Assembly: GCF_000378825.1 (NCBI RefSeq)
Contig: NZ_KB900388.1
Location: forward strand, 1,239,947 to 1,303,946
Direction of reading: 5' to 3'
DNA: 64,000 nucleotides
From: Salinispora vitiensis
GTDB lineage: Bacteria; Actinomycetota; Actinomycetes; Mycobacteriales; Micromonosporaceae
The notes beneath the pieces are model-generated. The model saw only the letters and a list, made by a program, of their open reading frames with translations. It was not told the origin of the DNA and made no database searches. A program made the translations under genes and the position numbers. Position 1 is the stretch's first letter; each line of letters begins with the position of its first letter. Below are positions 27,996 to 36,765 of this stretch, in pieces.

Positions 27996-29777
27996 GTGTG
28001 CGGCATCAGCGGGGAAGCGCGTTTTGACGGCTCGAGGCCGGACACCGACGCGGTGAACCGGATGACCCAGGCGATGGAGTCCCGCGGCCCGGACGACACC
28101 GGCCACTGGACGGACGGCTGGGTGGCCCTCGGGCACCGCCGGCTCACCATCATCGACCTCTCCGACACCGGCGCTCAGCCGATGGTGCGCGAGGACCTCG
28201 GATCAGCGCTGGTCTTCAACGGATGCATTTACAACTATCCGCAGCTGCGCGCGGAGCTCCGGGCCGCCGGGCACACCTTCCGTTCCACCAGTGACACCGA
28301 GGTCATCCTGGTGGCGTACGCCGAGTGGGGGGAGGCCTTCGTCGACCACCTGGTCGGCATGTTCGCGATCGGGCTGTTCGATCGGACCCGCCAGCGGCTG
28401 CTGCTGGCCCGCGACCGGCTCGGCATCAAGCCGCTCTACCTGGCGGAGTCCCCCGGTCGCCTGCGCTTCGCCTCAACTCTGCCCGCGCTACTGCACGCCG
28501 GCGAGGTGGACACCGAGATCGACCCGGTCGCCCTGCACCACTACCTCTCCTGGCACTCGATCGTGCCGGCGCCGCGGACCGTACTGCGGGGCGTCCGAAA
28601 GCTGCCCCCGGCGACACTGCGGGTGGTCGAGGCGGACGGGCGCAGCCGCGAACACGTCTACTGGCAGCCGGAGTACGCCCGTGACCCCGCCCACGACGGT
28701 CGGGATGCCCGGGACTGGCAGGCGGCGGTCGGGGACGCCCTGCGCGCGGCGGTTCGCCGGCGGCTGGTGGCGGACGTCCCGGTCGGGGTGCTGCTCTCCG
28801 GCGGCCTGGACTCCAGTCTCATCGTGGCCCTGCTCGCCGAGGCGGGCCAACACCACCTGCAGACGTTCAGCATCGGATTCGACAGCCGGGGCGACGAGGC
28901 CGGCGACGAGTTCCACTACTCCGACCAGGTGGCCCGGGCCTTCGGCACCGACCACCGGCGGATCCGGCTCGCCGACAACGACCTCGTGCCGGCGGTACAG
29001 GCCACCATCGCCGCGATGACCGAGCCGATGGGCAGCCACGACGTGGTGGCCTTCCACCTGCTCAGCGAGCAGGTGGCCCAGCACGTCAAGGTGGCCCAGT
29101 CGGGGCAGGGCGCCGACGAGGTGTTCGCCGGGTACGGCTACCACCAGCCGCTCGCGAGGGCGCACCGGGACGGGGCGGCGGAGGTCTTCGCCGCCTCCTT
29201 CTTCGACCGTGACCACGCCGAGTTGTCCCGGGTTGTCAGTCCGGCGTACGCCCACGACCGGGACGCCAGCCGGGAGCTGCTCGTCGCCGAACTTGCCGCG
29301 CCCGGTGCGGAGACCGCGCTGGACGCGGTGCTGCGCCTGGATACGCACCGGATGCTCCCCGATGACCCGGTCAAGCGGGTGGACAGCATGTCCATGGCGT
29401 GGGGGCTGGAGGTCCGCACCCCCTTCCTGGACCAGGATCTGGTCGCGCTCGCGGCGGCCTGTCCGCCGGAGCACAAGGTGGCGCAGGGCGGCAAGGGCGT
29501 ACTCAAGGAGATCGCTCGGGAGGTGCTGCCGGCGGAGGTGATCGACCGGCCGAAGGGGTACTTTCCGGTGCCGGCGCTGCGCAACGTCTCCGGGCGGGTG
29601 CGGGAGCTGGTGCTGGACGCGCTACGGGCACCGGCCGCCCAGGAACGGGGGCTGTTCCAGCCCGAGTACGTTGACGAACTGCTCGCCGATCCGGCGGCGA
29701 CGCAGGCCGCGGCCGGCAGCAACAAACTGTGGCAGCTCGGGCTGCTGGAGCTGTGGCTGCAGACGCACCAGCGGTAG
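27996..29777 (+). CDS. Asparagine-synthase-family amidotransferase (N-acetylglutaminylglutamine amidotransferase-like)
   Basis: A 593-residue class II glutamine amidotransferase. Cys2 follows the GTG start (MCGISGEARFDG) and would be the N-terminal nucleophile. GCIYNYPQLRAEL and DTEVILVAYAEWG complete the glutaminase half, and VGVLLSGGLDSSLIVALL is the ATP-pyrophosphatase loop. The wording (MCGISGE, GCIYNY, YHQPLARAHR, FFDRDHAE) fits the trio amidotransferase group that makes the osmolyte N-acetylglutaminylglutamine amide. The usual partner ligase is not beside it; a YbdK ligase lies downstream on the other strand. Amidation of a small dipeptide is the best guess. Confidence 0.85.
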   Translation: MCGISGEARFDGSRPDTDAVNRMTQAMESRGPDDTGHWTDGWVALGHRRLTIIDLSDTGAQPMVREDLGSALVFNGCIYNYPQLRAELRAAGHTFRSTSDTEVILVAYAEWGEAFVDHLVGMFAIGLFDRTRQRLLLARDRLGIKPLYLAESPGRLRFASTLPALLHAGEVDTEIDPVALHHYLSWHSIVPAPRTVLRGVRKLPPATLRVVEADGRSREHVYWQPEYARDPAHDGRDARDWQAAVGDALRAAVRRRLVADVPVGVLLSGGLDSSLIVALLAEAGQHHLQTFSIGFDSRGDEAGDEFHYSDQVARAFGTDHRRIRLADNDLVPAVQATIAAMTEPMGSHDVVAFHLLSEQVAQHVKVAQSGQGADEVFAGYGYHQPLARAHRDGAAEVFAASFFDRDHAELSRVVSPAYAHDRDASRELLVAELAAPGAETALDAVLRLDTHRMLPDDPVKRVDSMSMAWGLEVRTPFLDQDLVALAAACPPEHKVAQGGKGVLKEIAREVLPAEVIDRPKGYFPVPALRNVSGRVRELVLDALRAPAAQERGLFQPEYVDELLADPAATQAAAGSNKLWQLGLLELWLQTHQR

Positions 29778-29812
29778 GACGGACGGCCGCACCACCACCA
29801 GCGGTAGGACGG
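29766..29812 (+). repeat. 17-base direct repeat across the amidotransferase stop
   Basis: CACCAGCGGTAGGACGG occurs at 29766-29782 and again at 29796-29812. The first copy contains the last codons and stop of the amidotransferase gene; the second lies in the following gap. This looks like a small duplication of the gene end. Confidence 0.75.
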
Positions 29813-29851
29813 GGCGGTTCGGCTCACGATGGGACGGCGGTCCGGGCCGGC

Positions 29852-30988
29852 TCAGGCCGGGGTGGGGCGGGTCTGCGCCGCCAGGTGGGCCAGCACGGCG
29901 CGGACATCGCAGTCGGTCCGCTCCAGAATCCGACGCTGCCGGGCCGCGCCGGTGCCCTCGTCCCGGAGCCGAGTTAGCTGGTCGAGCACGTACCCCCGGT
30001 CGCCCTGTCGCTCCAGGGCGGGCGTGACGAGGGCGAACATCTCGTCCACCAGGTCCCAGGCCGGCCGGGCGTGCCCGGTACGAAGGTCGACAAGGTCACC
30101 GTCGAGCCCGTCGTGAGCGGCTCGCCAGTGCGCGGCGGAGACCAGGCAGCCTCGGGTCCGGGTCGCCCGGGCACCGCCCCGGACCTCCGCCGCGAGGGTC
30201 GCGACGAGGGCACGTACCAGCGCGGCCACCAGCACCGTGTCGTCAACCGTGGGACAGACGTCGCCAACCCGGACCTCGACCGTGGGGTACGCGACGGAGG
30301 GCCGGACATACCAGTAGACCATCCCGGCATCGAGCATGATCCCCGCCTTGATCAGGTCCGCCACCGTGGCGTCGTAGTCGGCGGCCGAGTCGAAGTACGG
30401 GGTGGGGCCGATGCTCGGCCAACGCTCCAGCTGCATCCCTCGCCAGCTCGCGTGCCCGGTGTCCTGGCCGTCGTGCAGCGGGGAGTTGACGGTGAGGGCC
30501 TGCACGACCGGCAGCCACGGGCGCAGGTGATTGCAGACCTGGACCGCCAGTTCCCGGTCGGGCAGGCCGACGTGCACGTGGCAGCCGCAGACCGCCGGGT
30601 CGTGCGCGACCGGTCCGAACCGCTGGGACATCGCGTGGTAGCGAGGTTCGTCCGGTACGGTCCGGTGCGCCTCGTTCACCGGAGTCGCTCCCACGGCCAC
30701 GAGACGGGCGCCAGCGGCCTCGGCCGCGTCAATGGCGGCGGTGCGCAGCGCCACCAAGTGCCGCCGCAGCTCCGTCAGGTCGGATACGACCGGCGTGACC
30801 ATCTCGACCATGCTGTGTCGAAACTCCTGCCGGCTCTGCTCGTAGGCGGTGCCGGACAACCCGCCGAGTACCTGGGCGGCGACCGGCATGCTCTCCCCCG
30901 TGTTGGAGTCCAGCAGCAGAAACTCTTCTTCCACCCCGAGGGTGAGGGTGTCCAGGTCGGGGCGGTCGGTGGCCGGACGGTACGTCAT
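29852..30988 (-). CDS. YbdK-type carboxylate-amine ligase (glutamate-cysteine ligase family 2)
   Basis: A 378-residue member of the GCS2 family. TLGVEEEFLLLDSNTGE near the start and CGCHVHVGLPDRE (about 130) are hallmark metal/ATP-site sequences, and SWRGMQLERWPSIGPTPYF with VEVRVGDVCPTVDD completes the pattern. Relatives have weak glutamate-cysteine ligase activity or act on other carboxylate-amine pairs. ATG 30988. It converges with the amidotransferase gene 74 bases away. Whether the two act together is speculation. Confidence 0.87.
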   Translation of the reverse strand: MTYRPATDRPDLDTLTLGVEEEFLLLDSNTGESMPVAAQVLGGLSGTAYEQSRQEFRHSMVEMVTPVVSDLTELRRHLVALRTAAIDAAEAAGARLVAVGATPVNEAHRTVPDEPRYHAMSQRFGPVAHDPAVCGCHVHVGLPDRELAVQVCNHLRPWLPVVQALTVNSPLHDGQDTGHASWRGMQLERWPSIGPTPYFDSAADYDATVADLIKAGIMLDAGMVYWYVRPSVAYPTVEVRVGDVCPTVDDTVLVAALVRALVATLAAEVRGGARATRTRGCLVSAAHWRAAHDGLDGDLVDLRTGHARPAWDLVDEMFALVTPALERQGDRGYVLDQLTRLRDEGTGAARQRRILERTDCDVRAVLAHLAAQTRPTPA

Positions 30989-31076
30989 GGCGATCGGCGT
31001 CCGTTCGTCGGGCGGCGCGCGACGCCGCGTTGCCGGGGTGCCGTGGTGCTGATTTCCCGAGCGACGGGGCGGGAAA

Positions 31077-31102
31077 CACCCCGGCTGGTGACAACCGGGG
31101 TG
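31077..31102 (-). terminator. Hairpin after the Fur/Zur gene
   Basis: CACCCCGG and CCGGGGTG form a perfect 8-base stem with a 10-base loop, about 28 bases past the Fur stop. Near it GCGGCGCAGCCGGCG is directly repeated (31111-31125 and 31137-31151); the second copy lies in the end of the gene. Confidence 0.55.
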
Positions 31103-31129
31103 GTCCGGATGCGGCGCAGCCGGCGGGGG

Positions 31130-31552
31130 TCAGGACGCGGCGCAGCCGGCGCAGTTGCCGAAGATCTCCAGGGTGTGCCCGACCTCGGTGAAGCCGTGCT
31201 CGGCCGCCACCTGGTCGGCCCAGCGTTCGACTGCCGGGCCGGCCACCTCCACGGTCCGTCCGCAGGACCGGCAGACCAGGTGGTGGTGGTGACGACTCTG
31301 GCTGCACTGGCGGAAGAGCTGTTCGCCGCCGGGCAGCCGGGTGGAGTCGATCTCACCGGCGTCCACCAGAAGCTGCAGAGTCCGGTAGACGGTGGTCAGA
31401 CCCACCCGCGCGTCGCGGTCGCAGAGCATCCGGTGCAGTTGCTGCGCCGTGTGGAACCCGTCGACCTCCCCGAGCAACGCGAGCACCTCGGCTCGCTGCC
31501 GGGTGTTCCGGGTTGCGTTCGGAATCGTCTGCGGCACCGTACTCCCCACCAT
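31130..31552 (-). CDS. Fur-family metalloregulator (probably zinc-responsive Zur)
   Basis: A 140-residue winged-helix repressor: [23 protein letters not shown] begins the DNA-binding half (partial quote), with VGLTTVYRTLQLLVDAGEID as recognition helix. HHHHLVCRSCGRTVEV carries the regulatory His/Cys pair, and FGNCAGC at the end the second CxxC. The two CxxC motifs fit a structural zinc site. The pattern resembles Zur more than Fur, but the metal cannot be proved. ATG 31552. No zinc-uptake genes are in the window; the neighbour on the right is the molybdate operon. Confidence 0.87.
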   Translation of the reverse strand: MVGSTVPQTIPNATRNTRQRAEVLALLGEVDGFHTAQQLHRMLCDRDARVGLTTVYRTLQLLVDAGEIDSTRLPGGEQLFRQCSQSRHHHHLVCRSCGRTVEVAGPAVERWADQVAAEHGFTEVGHTLEIFGNCAGCAAS

Positions 31553-31815
31553 CTCACGTGTGCTGACCGCCGGGGCAGCTCCGGCGTACCCACATTATGC
31601 GCGGTCGGGTCGGACCAACCCGAGCCGTACACCGTGGCACCGGCCGCCCCGTCGATCCTGGCGCTGGCGGGTCGGCTGACCGCCGGGTCAGGTCGGTACG
31701 CGGGTACCCGACCCGGCCGGACCTCGCGATTGCGAGGAAATACGACTCCAGCACCTTGCAACCGCCGGAGATGAGCGGTGAAACACCTCTCGGATGCGGG
31801 CGCTAAGGTGACCGG

Positions 31816-32241
31816 GTGACGAGGTTCCGGATCGGGGAGGCGGCCGAGCTGCTCGGGGTGAGCGCCGACACCGTCCGCCGCTGGATCGACGCCGGGCGCA
31901 TTCGGGCAGAACGCGACGAGCACGGACACCGTGCTGTGGATGGGGTGGATCTGGCGGCGTTCGCCCGCGCGCAGGCGGCCGAACGCGACGAGCGGTCCGA
32001 CGCCTCGTCGGCCCGCAACCGCCTACGCGGCATCGTCGTCGGCGTGGTCCGGGACACCGTGATGGCCCAGGTCGACATCCAGGCCGGCCCGTTCCGCATC
32101 GTCTCCCTGATGAGCCGGGAGGCCGTCGACGAACTGGACCTGCGGGTCGGCTCGCTGGCCGTCGCCGTGATCAAGTCGACGAACGTACTGGTCGAGCGGG
32201 CTACGCCGCCGGCCGGCACCCGGGGAAGGCCGGCGCCGTGA
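31816..32241 (+). CDS. HTH/Mop-domain molybdate-responsive regulator
   Basis: A 141-residue protein with an N-terminal MerR/excisionase-type helix-turn-helix (FRIGEAAELLGVSADTVRRW, residues 4-23) and a C-terminal single Mop/TOBE molybdate-binding domain (RNRLRGIVVGVVRD, then VIKSTNVLVE near 130). It is the first gene of the mod operon, overlapping modA as GTGA, and resembles a small ModE equivalent. Family knowledge says it senses molybdate and controls the transporter. The GTG start at 31816 has no strong ribosome site. Confidence 0.87.
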   Translation: MTRFRIGEAAELLGVSADTVRRWIDAGRIRAERDEHGHRAVDGVDLAAFARAQAAERDERSDASSARNRLRGIVVGVVRDTVMAQVDIQAGPFRIVSLMSREAVDELDLRVGSLAVAVIKSTNVLVERATPPAGTRGRPAP

Positions 32242-33005
32242 GGCCGCGTACCTCGGTCCTGGCCGGCGCCGTCACGCTGGTCCTGGCCGGCTGCGGCACC
32301 CCGGGTGGTGAAGCCGTCGGCGGTGGCGTGACCGGCACGGTGACCGTCTTCGCCGCCGCGTCGCTCGCCGCGACGTTCGACCGGATCGGGCGCGACTTCG
32401 AGGCAGCCCATCCGGGCAGCACCGTCGTGTTCAACTTCGCCGGCAGTTCCGCCCTCGCCACCCAGCTCACCGCGGGCGCCCCGGCGGATGTCTTCGCCTC
32501 CGCCGCCCCGCAGCACCTGACCGCCGTCACCACCGCCGACGGCACAGACGGCACACCGGCCGTCTTCGTCCGCAACCAGCTCGTCATCGCGGTCGCCGCC
32601 GGCAACCCCGAGGGGGTACGGAGCCTGAGTGACCTGACCCGGCCCGGGCTGAAGGTGGCCCTCTGCGCCGAGCAGGTGCCGTGCGGATCGGCGGCCCGCC
32701 GGGCGCTCGACACCGCCGGCGTCGCGCTGACCCCGGTCACCCTGGAGGCGGACGTGCGGGGGGCCCTGGCGAAGGTACGGCTCGGCGAGGTGGACGCCGC
32801 CCTCGTCTACCGCACCGACACCCGCGCCGCGGCGCCGGAGGTGGCGGCGGTGGAGTTCCCCGAGTCCGACCAGGCCGTCAACGACTACCCGATCGCGGTG
32901 TTGGCCGACGCGCCGAACCCGACCGCGGCCCACGCCTTCGTGGCCCACGTCCGCTCCGCCCAGTCGCAGGCGGTGCTCACCGAGGCCGGGTTCCAGGCGC
33001 CATGA
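32238..33005 (+). CDS. modA: Molybdate ABC transporter substrate-binding lipoprotein ModA
   Basis: A 255-residue extracellular binding protein. The N-terminus has a lipoprotein signal ending LVLAGC, so it is anchored to the outer face of the membrane. The VTVFAAASLAATFDRIG start, FNFAGSSALATQL and ADVFASAAPQHL motifs are typical of ModA. It overlaps the regulator upstream (GTGA) and modB downstream (ATGA). High-affinity molybdate, and possibly tungstate, uptake is expected. Confidence 0.93.
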   Translation: MRPRTSVLAGAVTLVLAGCGTPGGEAVGGGVTGTVTVFAAASLAATFDRIGRDFEAAHPGSTVVFNFAGSSALATQLTAGAPADVFASAAPQHLTAVTTADGTDGTPAVFVRNQLVIAVAAGNPEGVRSLSDLTRPGLKVALCAEQVPCGSAARRALDTAGVALTPVTLEADVRGALAKVRLGEVDAALVYRTDTRAAAPEVAAVEFPESDQAVNDYPIAVLADAPNPTAAHAFVAHVRSAQSQAVLTEAGFQAP

Positions 33006-33850
33006 CGCTCACCGAGCATCCGGTCCGCCGGCCGACGGGCTTCCGCCGGCTGCGCGGCGCGCGGCGGCGAGGCGGTGGCGTCCCGGTCGCGTTGCTGCTG
33101 CCGGCGCTGCTCGGTCTGGCCTTCCTGACCCTGCCGCTGATCGGTCTGCTGGCCCGCACCCCGTGGAGCACCCTGCCGCAGCGGCTCGCCGAGCCCGGGG
33201 TGCTCGCCGCGCTGCGGCTGTCGCTCCTCACCGCCACCCTGGCGACCCTGCTCTGCCTGCTGCTCGGGGTGCCGCTGGCGTGGCTGCTCGCCCGGGTGGA
33301 ATTCCCCGGCCGGCGGCTGGTGCGCGCCCTGGTTACCGTGCCCCTGGTGCTCCCGCCGGTGGTGGGCGGGGTGGCCCTGCTGCTGGTCTTCGGTCGGCGC
33401 GGGCTGATCGGCGGCTGGCTCGACCAGACCTTCGGATTCACGTTGCCGTTCACCACCACCGGCGTGGTGTTCGCCGAGGCGTTCGTGGCGATGCCGTTCC
33501 TGGTCCTCGCCGTGGAGGGGGCACTACGGGGTGCCGACCGCCGTTACGAGGAGGCCGCGGCCACCCTCGGCGCCGGCCGGTGGGTCACCTTCACGCACGT
33601 CACCGTGCCACTGGTCGGCCCGGGCCTGGCCGCCGGCGCGGTGCTGTGCTGGGCCCGCGCGCTGGGCGAGTTCGGTGCCACGATCACCTTCGCCGGTAAC
33701 TACCCGGGCCGGACCCAGACCATGCCGCTCGCGGTCTACCTGGCCTTGGAGACCGACGTCGAGGCCGCGATCGTACTCAGCCTGATCCTGCTCGTCGTCT
33801 CGGTCGTGATCCTGGCGGGGCTGCGCGACCGCTGGATCAGCACGCCGTGA
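33002..33850 (+). CDS. modB: Molybdate ABC transporter permease ModB
   Basis: A 282-residue permease with about five or six hydrophobic segments and the cytoplasmic EAA loop EEAAATLGAGRWVTFTHVTVPL (given in part as EEAAATLGA, about residue 180), which docks on the ATPase. GEFGATITFAGN near 225 is a ModB signature. ATG 33002 overlaps the modA stop. Single-copy neighbours modA and modC complete the transporter. Confidence 0.93.
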   Translation: MTLTEHPVRRPTGFRRLRGARRRGGGVPVALLLPALLGLAFLTLPLIGLLARTPWSTLPQRLAEPGVLAALRLSLLTATLATLLCLLLGVPLAWLLARVEFPGRRLVRALVTVPLVLPPVVGGVALLLVFGRRGLIGGWLDQTFGFTLPFTTTGVVFAEAFVAMPFLVLAVEGALRGADRRYEEAAATLGAGRWVTFTHVTVPLVGPGLAAGAVLCWARALGEFGATITFAGNYPGRTQTMPLAVYLALETDVEAAIVLSLILLVVSVVILAGLRDRWISTP

Positions 33851-34911
33851 CCGGGCACCTCCTGGACGCGCGCCTCGCGGTGGAGCGGGGTGACTTCCGG
33901 CTGGACGTACCGCTGCGGGTCGCCGCCGGTGAGGTGGTGGCGCTGCTGGGTCCGAACGGCGCCGGCAAGACGACCGCCCTACGGGCGCTTGCCGGCCTAC
34001 AGCCCCTGACCGCCGGCCACCTCACGGTGGCGGGCAGCGACCTGGACCGCCCGGACCGTCACACGTTCGTCCCCGCCGAGCGCCGTTCGGTCGGCGTGGT
34101 CTTCCAGGACTATCTGCTCTTCCCGCACCTGAACGCGCTCGACAACGTGGCCTTCGGCCCGCGCCGGCACGGCGCCACCCGGCGGACCGCCCGGCGCAGC
34201 GCCGGCGACTGGCTGGCCCGGGTGGGGCTGGTCGAGCACGCCCGCCGGCGACCCGGGCAGCTCTCGGGCGGGCAGGCGCAGCGGGTGGCGCTGGCCCGGG
34301 CGCTCGCGGTGCGGCCGGCCGTGCTGCTGCTCGACGAGCCGCTGGCCGCCCTGGACGCCCGTACCCGCCTGGACACCCGCGCCGAGCTGCACCGGCACCT
34401 GGTCGCCCACCCCGGCGCCACCGTACTGGTCACGCACGACCCGCTCGACGCGCTGGTGCTGGCCGACCGGCTGGTGATCGTGGAGGAGGGCCGGGTGGTC
34501 CAGGAGGGGGATGCGGCCGCCGTCACCGCCCGGCCCCGTACCGACTACGTCGCCCAGCTGGTCGGGCTGAACCTGCACCGGGGCCAGGCCGAGAACAACC
34601 ACATCCGGGTCGCCGACGACCTCCTGCTCACCGTCCCGGAACGCCTCGACGGGGACGCCTTCGTCGCGTTCCGCCCCTCGGCGGTGGCGCTGCACGACGA
34701 CCAGCCCGCCGGTAGCCCACCCAACACCTGGCCGGCCACGGTCGCCGGGGTGCAACGCCACGGCGACAACCTGCGGGTGCAGTTGGACGGGCCGGTCCGG
34801 GTGGCGGCCGACGTAACGCCCGCCTCCGCGGCGACCCTGCGCCTGGTTCCAGGCCAACGGGTCTGGGCTGCGGTCGGGGTGACGGAGACGCACGCCTACC
34901 CGGCGGGGTAG
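33847..34911 (+). CDS. modC: Molybdate ABC transporter ATP-binding protein ModC
   Basis: A 354-residue ATPase. Walker A GPNGAGKTTALR (about residue 36), signature LSGGQAQRVALARAL, Walker B LLLDEPLAALD and H-loop TVLVTHDP are all present, and a TOBE-like domain occupies residues from about 280 (PNTWPATVAGVQRHGDNLRV in part). GTG 33847 overlaps the modB stop (GTGA). It energises ModB and closes the operon at the palindromic terminator 5 bases downstream. Confidence 0.93.
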   Translation: MTGHLLDARLAVERGDFRLDVPLRVAAGEVVALLGPNGAGKTTALRALAGLQPLTAGHLTVAGSDLDRPDRHTFVPAERRSVGVVFQDYLLFPHLNALDNVAFGPRRHGATRRTARRSAGDWLARVGLVEHARRRPGQLSGGQAQRVALARALAVRPAVLLLDEPLAALDARTRLDTRAELHRHLVAHPGATVLVTHDPLDALVLADRLVIVEEGRVVQEGDAAAVTARPRTDYVAQLVGLNLHRGQAENNHIRVADDLLLTVPERLDGDAFVAFRPSAVALHDDQPAGSPPNTWPATVAGVQRHGDNLRVQLDGPVRVAADVTPASAATLRLVPGQRVWAAVGVTETHAYPAG

Positions 34912-34916
34912 CGGAC

Positions 34917-34940
34917 GCGCCTACCCGGCCGGGTAGGCGC
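34917..34940. terminator. 24-base palindrome between modC and desD
   Basis: GCGCCTACCCGG meets its exact complement CCGGGTAGGCGC without a gap, and CCGGGTAGGCGC recurs at 34949-34960. As RNA it folds with a small loop on either strand, so it may serve both convergent operons (mod and des). No U-run is visible. Confidence 0.8.
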
Positions 34941-34974
34941 TCTGCGGGCCGGGTAGGCGCTGCGGGTCGGGCCG

Positions 34975-36765
34975 TCAGGTCCCGGGGCGGTACGGGGCGA
35001 GCGGATTGGCCAGAGTCCCCACGAGTTGCAACGCCCCCGCTGGGTCGGCCAAGTCAACCATCTGCTGGTTGTCCCGCAGCTGGAGCCGGTTGAGGCAGGA
35101 GAGCGTGAACTCGGGCGCGAAGAGGTCGTACCGGCGGGCCCGCTCGGCCAGGTGCGGCACCCGGTCCAGGTATCCGGCGGCGGACTCGGCGACCGTCCGC
35201 CAGAAGGTCTCCTCCGGGCAGACTCCCGCCTCGACCAGCACGGCGTTGAGGTGCCGCAGGAAGCAGTCGATGACGTCGGTGAAGATCGACAGCAGCCGCA
35301 TCTCTTCCGGTACGTCGGCTCGGATCCGCTCCACCGCCGGGGGTAGCGGCGCGTCGGCGCTCATCACCACGATCTCCTCGGCGATGTCCTTGAAGATCAC
35401 CCGCTCGACCGCGCCCTCGTGCAGGACCAGGATGACGTTCTCGCCGTGCGGCATGAACGCAAGGTCGTGCGCGTAGAAGGCGTGCAGCAACGGCACCAGG
35501 TAGGCGTCGAGGTAGCGGCGGAGCCAGGCCGCCGGGGTGAGCCCCGAAGCGGCGATCAGCGCGGCGGTGTGGGACCGGCCATCCGGGTCAAGGTGTAGGA
35601 GCGAGGCCATGGTGGCCAGCCGCCGGCCCGGCGCCAACCCCTGCACCGGGCTCTCCCGCCACAGCGCCGCCAGCATCTTCCGGTACGGGGAGTAGCGATC
35701 CGTCGCCGCCTCGTACTGCCGATGCCGGTAGCCGACGGCGGCCCGCTCGCGCAGGATGGTCAACCCGGTGCCGCGGAACACCTCGTCGCCGTCGATCAGG
35801 TCGGCGAGCCAGTCGTTGATAGCCGGGGTGGCCGCCATGTAGGCGGCCGACAGGCCCCGCATGAAGCCCATGTTCAGCACGGACAGCGCGGTCTTCACAT
35901 AGTGCCGGCTGGGTTCGGTGAGGTTGAAGAAGGTCCGGATTGACTGCTGGGCCCGGTACTCGTCCGGCCCCGCACCGAGGTAGACCAGGTGCCGGCGGGC
36001 CACCTCCCCGGCGAAGGTCACCGAGAGCTTGTGCTGCCACTGCCAGGGATGCACCGGGATCAGGTGATGGTCGGCGAGGTCCAGGCCCAGCCCGGCCAGG
36101 GTGGCGGCGAACCGGGCCCGGGTCTGCTCATCCAACTCGGAGCGGATCAGGGTGTCGTAGTCCAGCTCGGCCGAGCAGCTGAAGGTCGAGTGGTCCCGGT
36201 GCGCGGCGAGCCAGATGAGCTGTACCGGCGCGGCGGCCTCCGGCGCGTACCGGTGGTACTCGTCGGAGCTGAACCCGAGCCGGCCGTTGTTGGCCACGAA
36301 GCAGGGGTGCCCCTCGGTCATCGCCGACTCCACGGTCTGGAAGTCGGCGTTGACCAGCTTCTCCGCCGCCGGCCCACCTCGGGCTAGCTTGTACGCGGTC
36401 CCGGCGAGGGTCGCGGTGATCTCCTCCAGGTAGACCGGTAGGACCCGGTCGGAGAGACCGAGTGCGCCGCGCAGTTCCAGGAAGAAGTCGCCGGCATCAA
36501 CGGGCAGCGGCCCGGACTCCCCGTGCCGGGTGATGCGGTCCGGGTCGATCTGCCAGTGGTCCAGGGCGAGCAGCCGGGCGGCGAAACGGTACTCGACCGT
36601 GCCGTCGTCGCTGCGGACGCGGTAGCGCCCCGGCTCGGCCGGCATCGGCTCCGGGGTGAGCAGCCGTTCGTGGGCGAACTCGGCGAGGGCCTTGCGCACC
36701 AGCAGCCGGTTGGCCTGCTCCCAGCGTGCCGGGGTGAGGTGCGTGACGGCGTCGCCGGGGGTCAT
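34975..36765 (-). CDS. desD: Desferrioxamine synthetase DesD (NIS synthetase)
   Basis: An IucA/IucC-type, NTP-dependent siderophore synthetase of 596 residues that joins N-hydroxy-N-succinyl (or acyl) cadaverine units into desferrioxamines. GHPCFVANNGRLGFS, HPWQWQHKLSV and FMPHGENVILVLHEG are the family's substrate/ATP motifs, and the C-terminal FhuF-like part is present. ATG 36765 overlaps the desC stop (ATGA); upstream in-frame sequence belongs to desC. It ends the operon desA-desB-desC-desD. Single-domain length is normal. Confidence 0.95.
   Translation of the reverse strand: MTPGDAVTHLTPARWEQANRLLVRKALAEFAHERLLTPEPMPAEPGRYRVRSDDGTVEYRFAARLLALDHWQIDPDRITRHGESGPLPVDAGDFFLELRGALGLSDRVLPVYLEEITATLAGTAYKLARGGPAAEKLVNADFQTVESAMTEGHPCFVANNGRLGFSSDEYHRYAPEAAAPVQLIWLAAHRDHSTFSCSAELDYDTLIRSELDEQTRARFAATLAGLGLDLADHHLIPVHPWQWQHKLSVTFAGEVARRHLVYLGAGPDEYRAQQSIRTFFNLTEPSRHYVKTALSVLNMGFMRGLSAAYMAATPAINDWLADLIDGDEVFRGTGLTILRERAAVGYRHRQYEAATDRYSPYRKMLAALWRESPVQGLAPGRRLATMASLLHLDPDGRSHTAALIAASGLTPAAWLRRYLDAYLVPLLHAFYAHDLAFMPHGENVILVLHEGAVERVIFKDIAEEIVVMSADAPLPPAVERIRADVPEEMRLLSIFTDVIDCFLRHLNAVLVEAGVCPEETFWRTVAESAAGYLDRVPHLAERARRYDLFAPEFTLSCLNRLQLRDNQQMVDLADPAGALQLVGTLANPLAPYRPGT

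Noticed and set aside
31553..31815. Molybdenum-cofactor riboswitch before the mod operon
   Set aside because: No structure resembling that class was recognised; control by the Mop-domain regulator is the simpler reading.
32681..33850. Extended frame that would fuse modA's end with modB
   Set aside because: The extra N-terminus is out-of-frame modA sequence; ATG 33002 overlapping the modA stop explains the operon.
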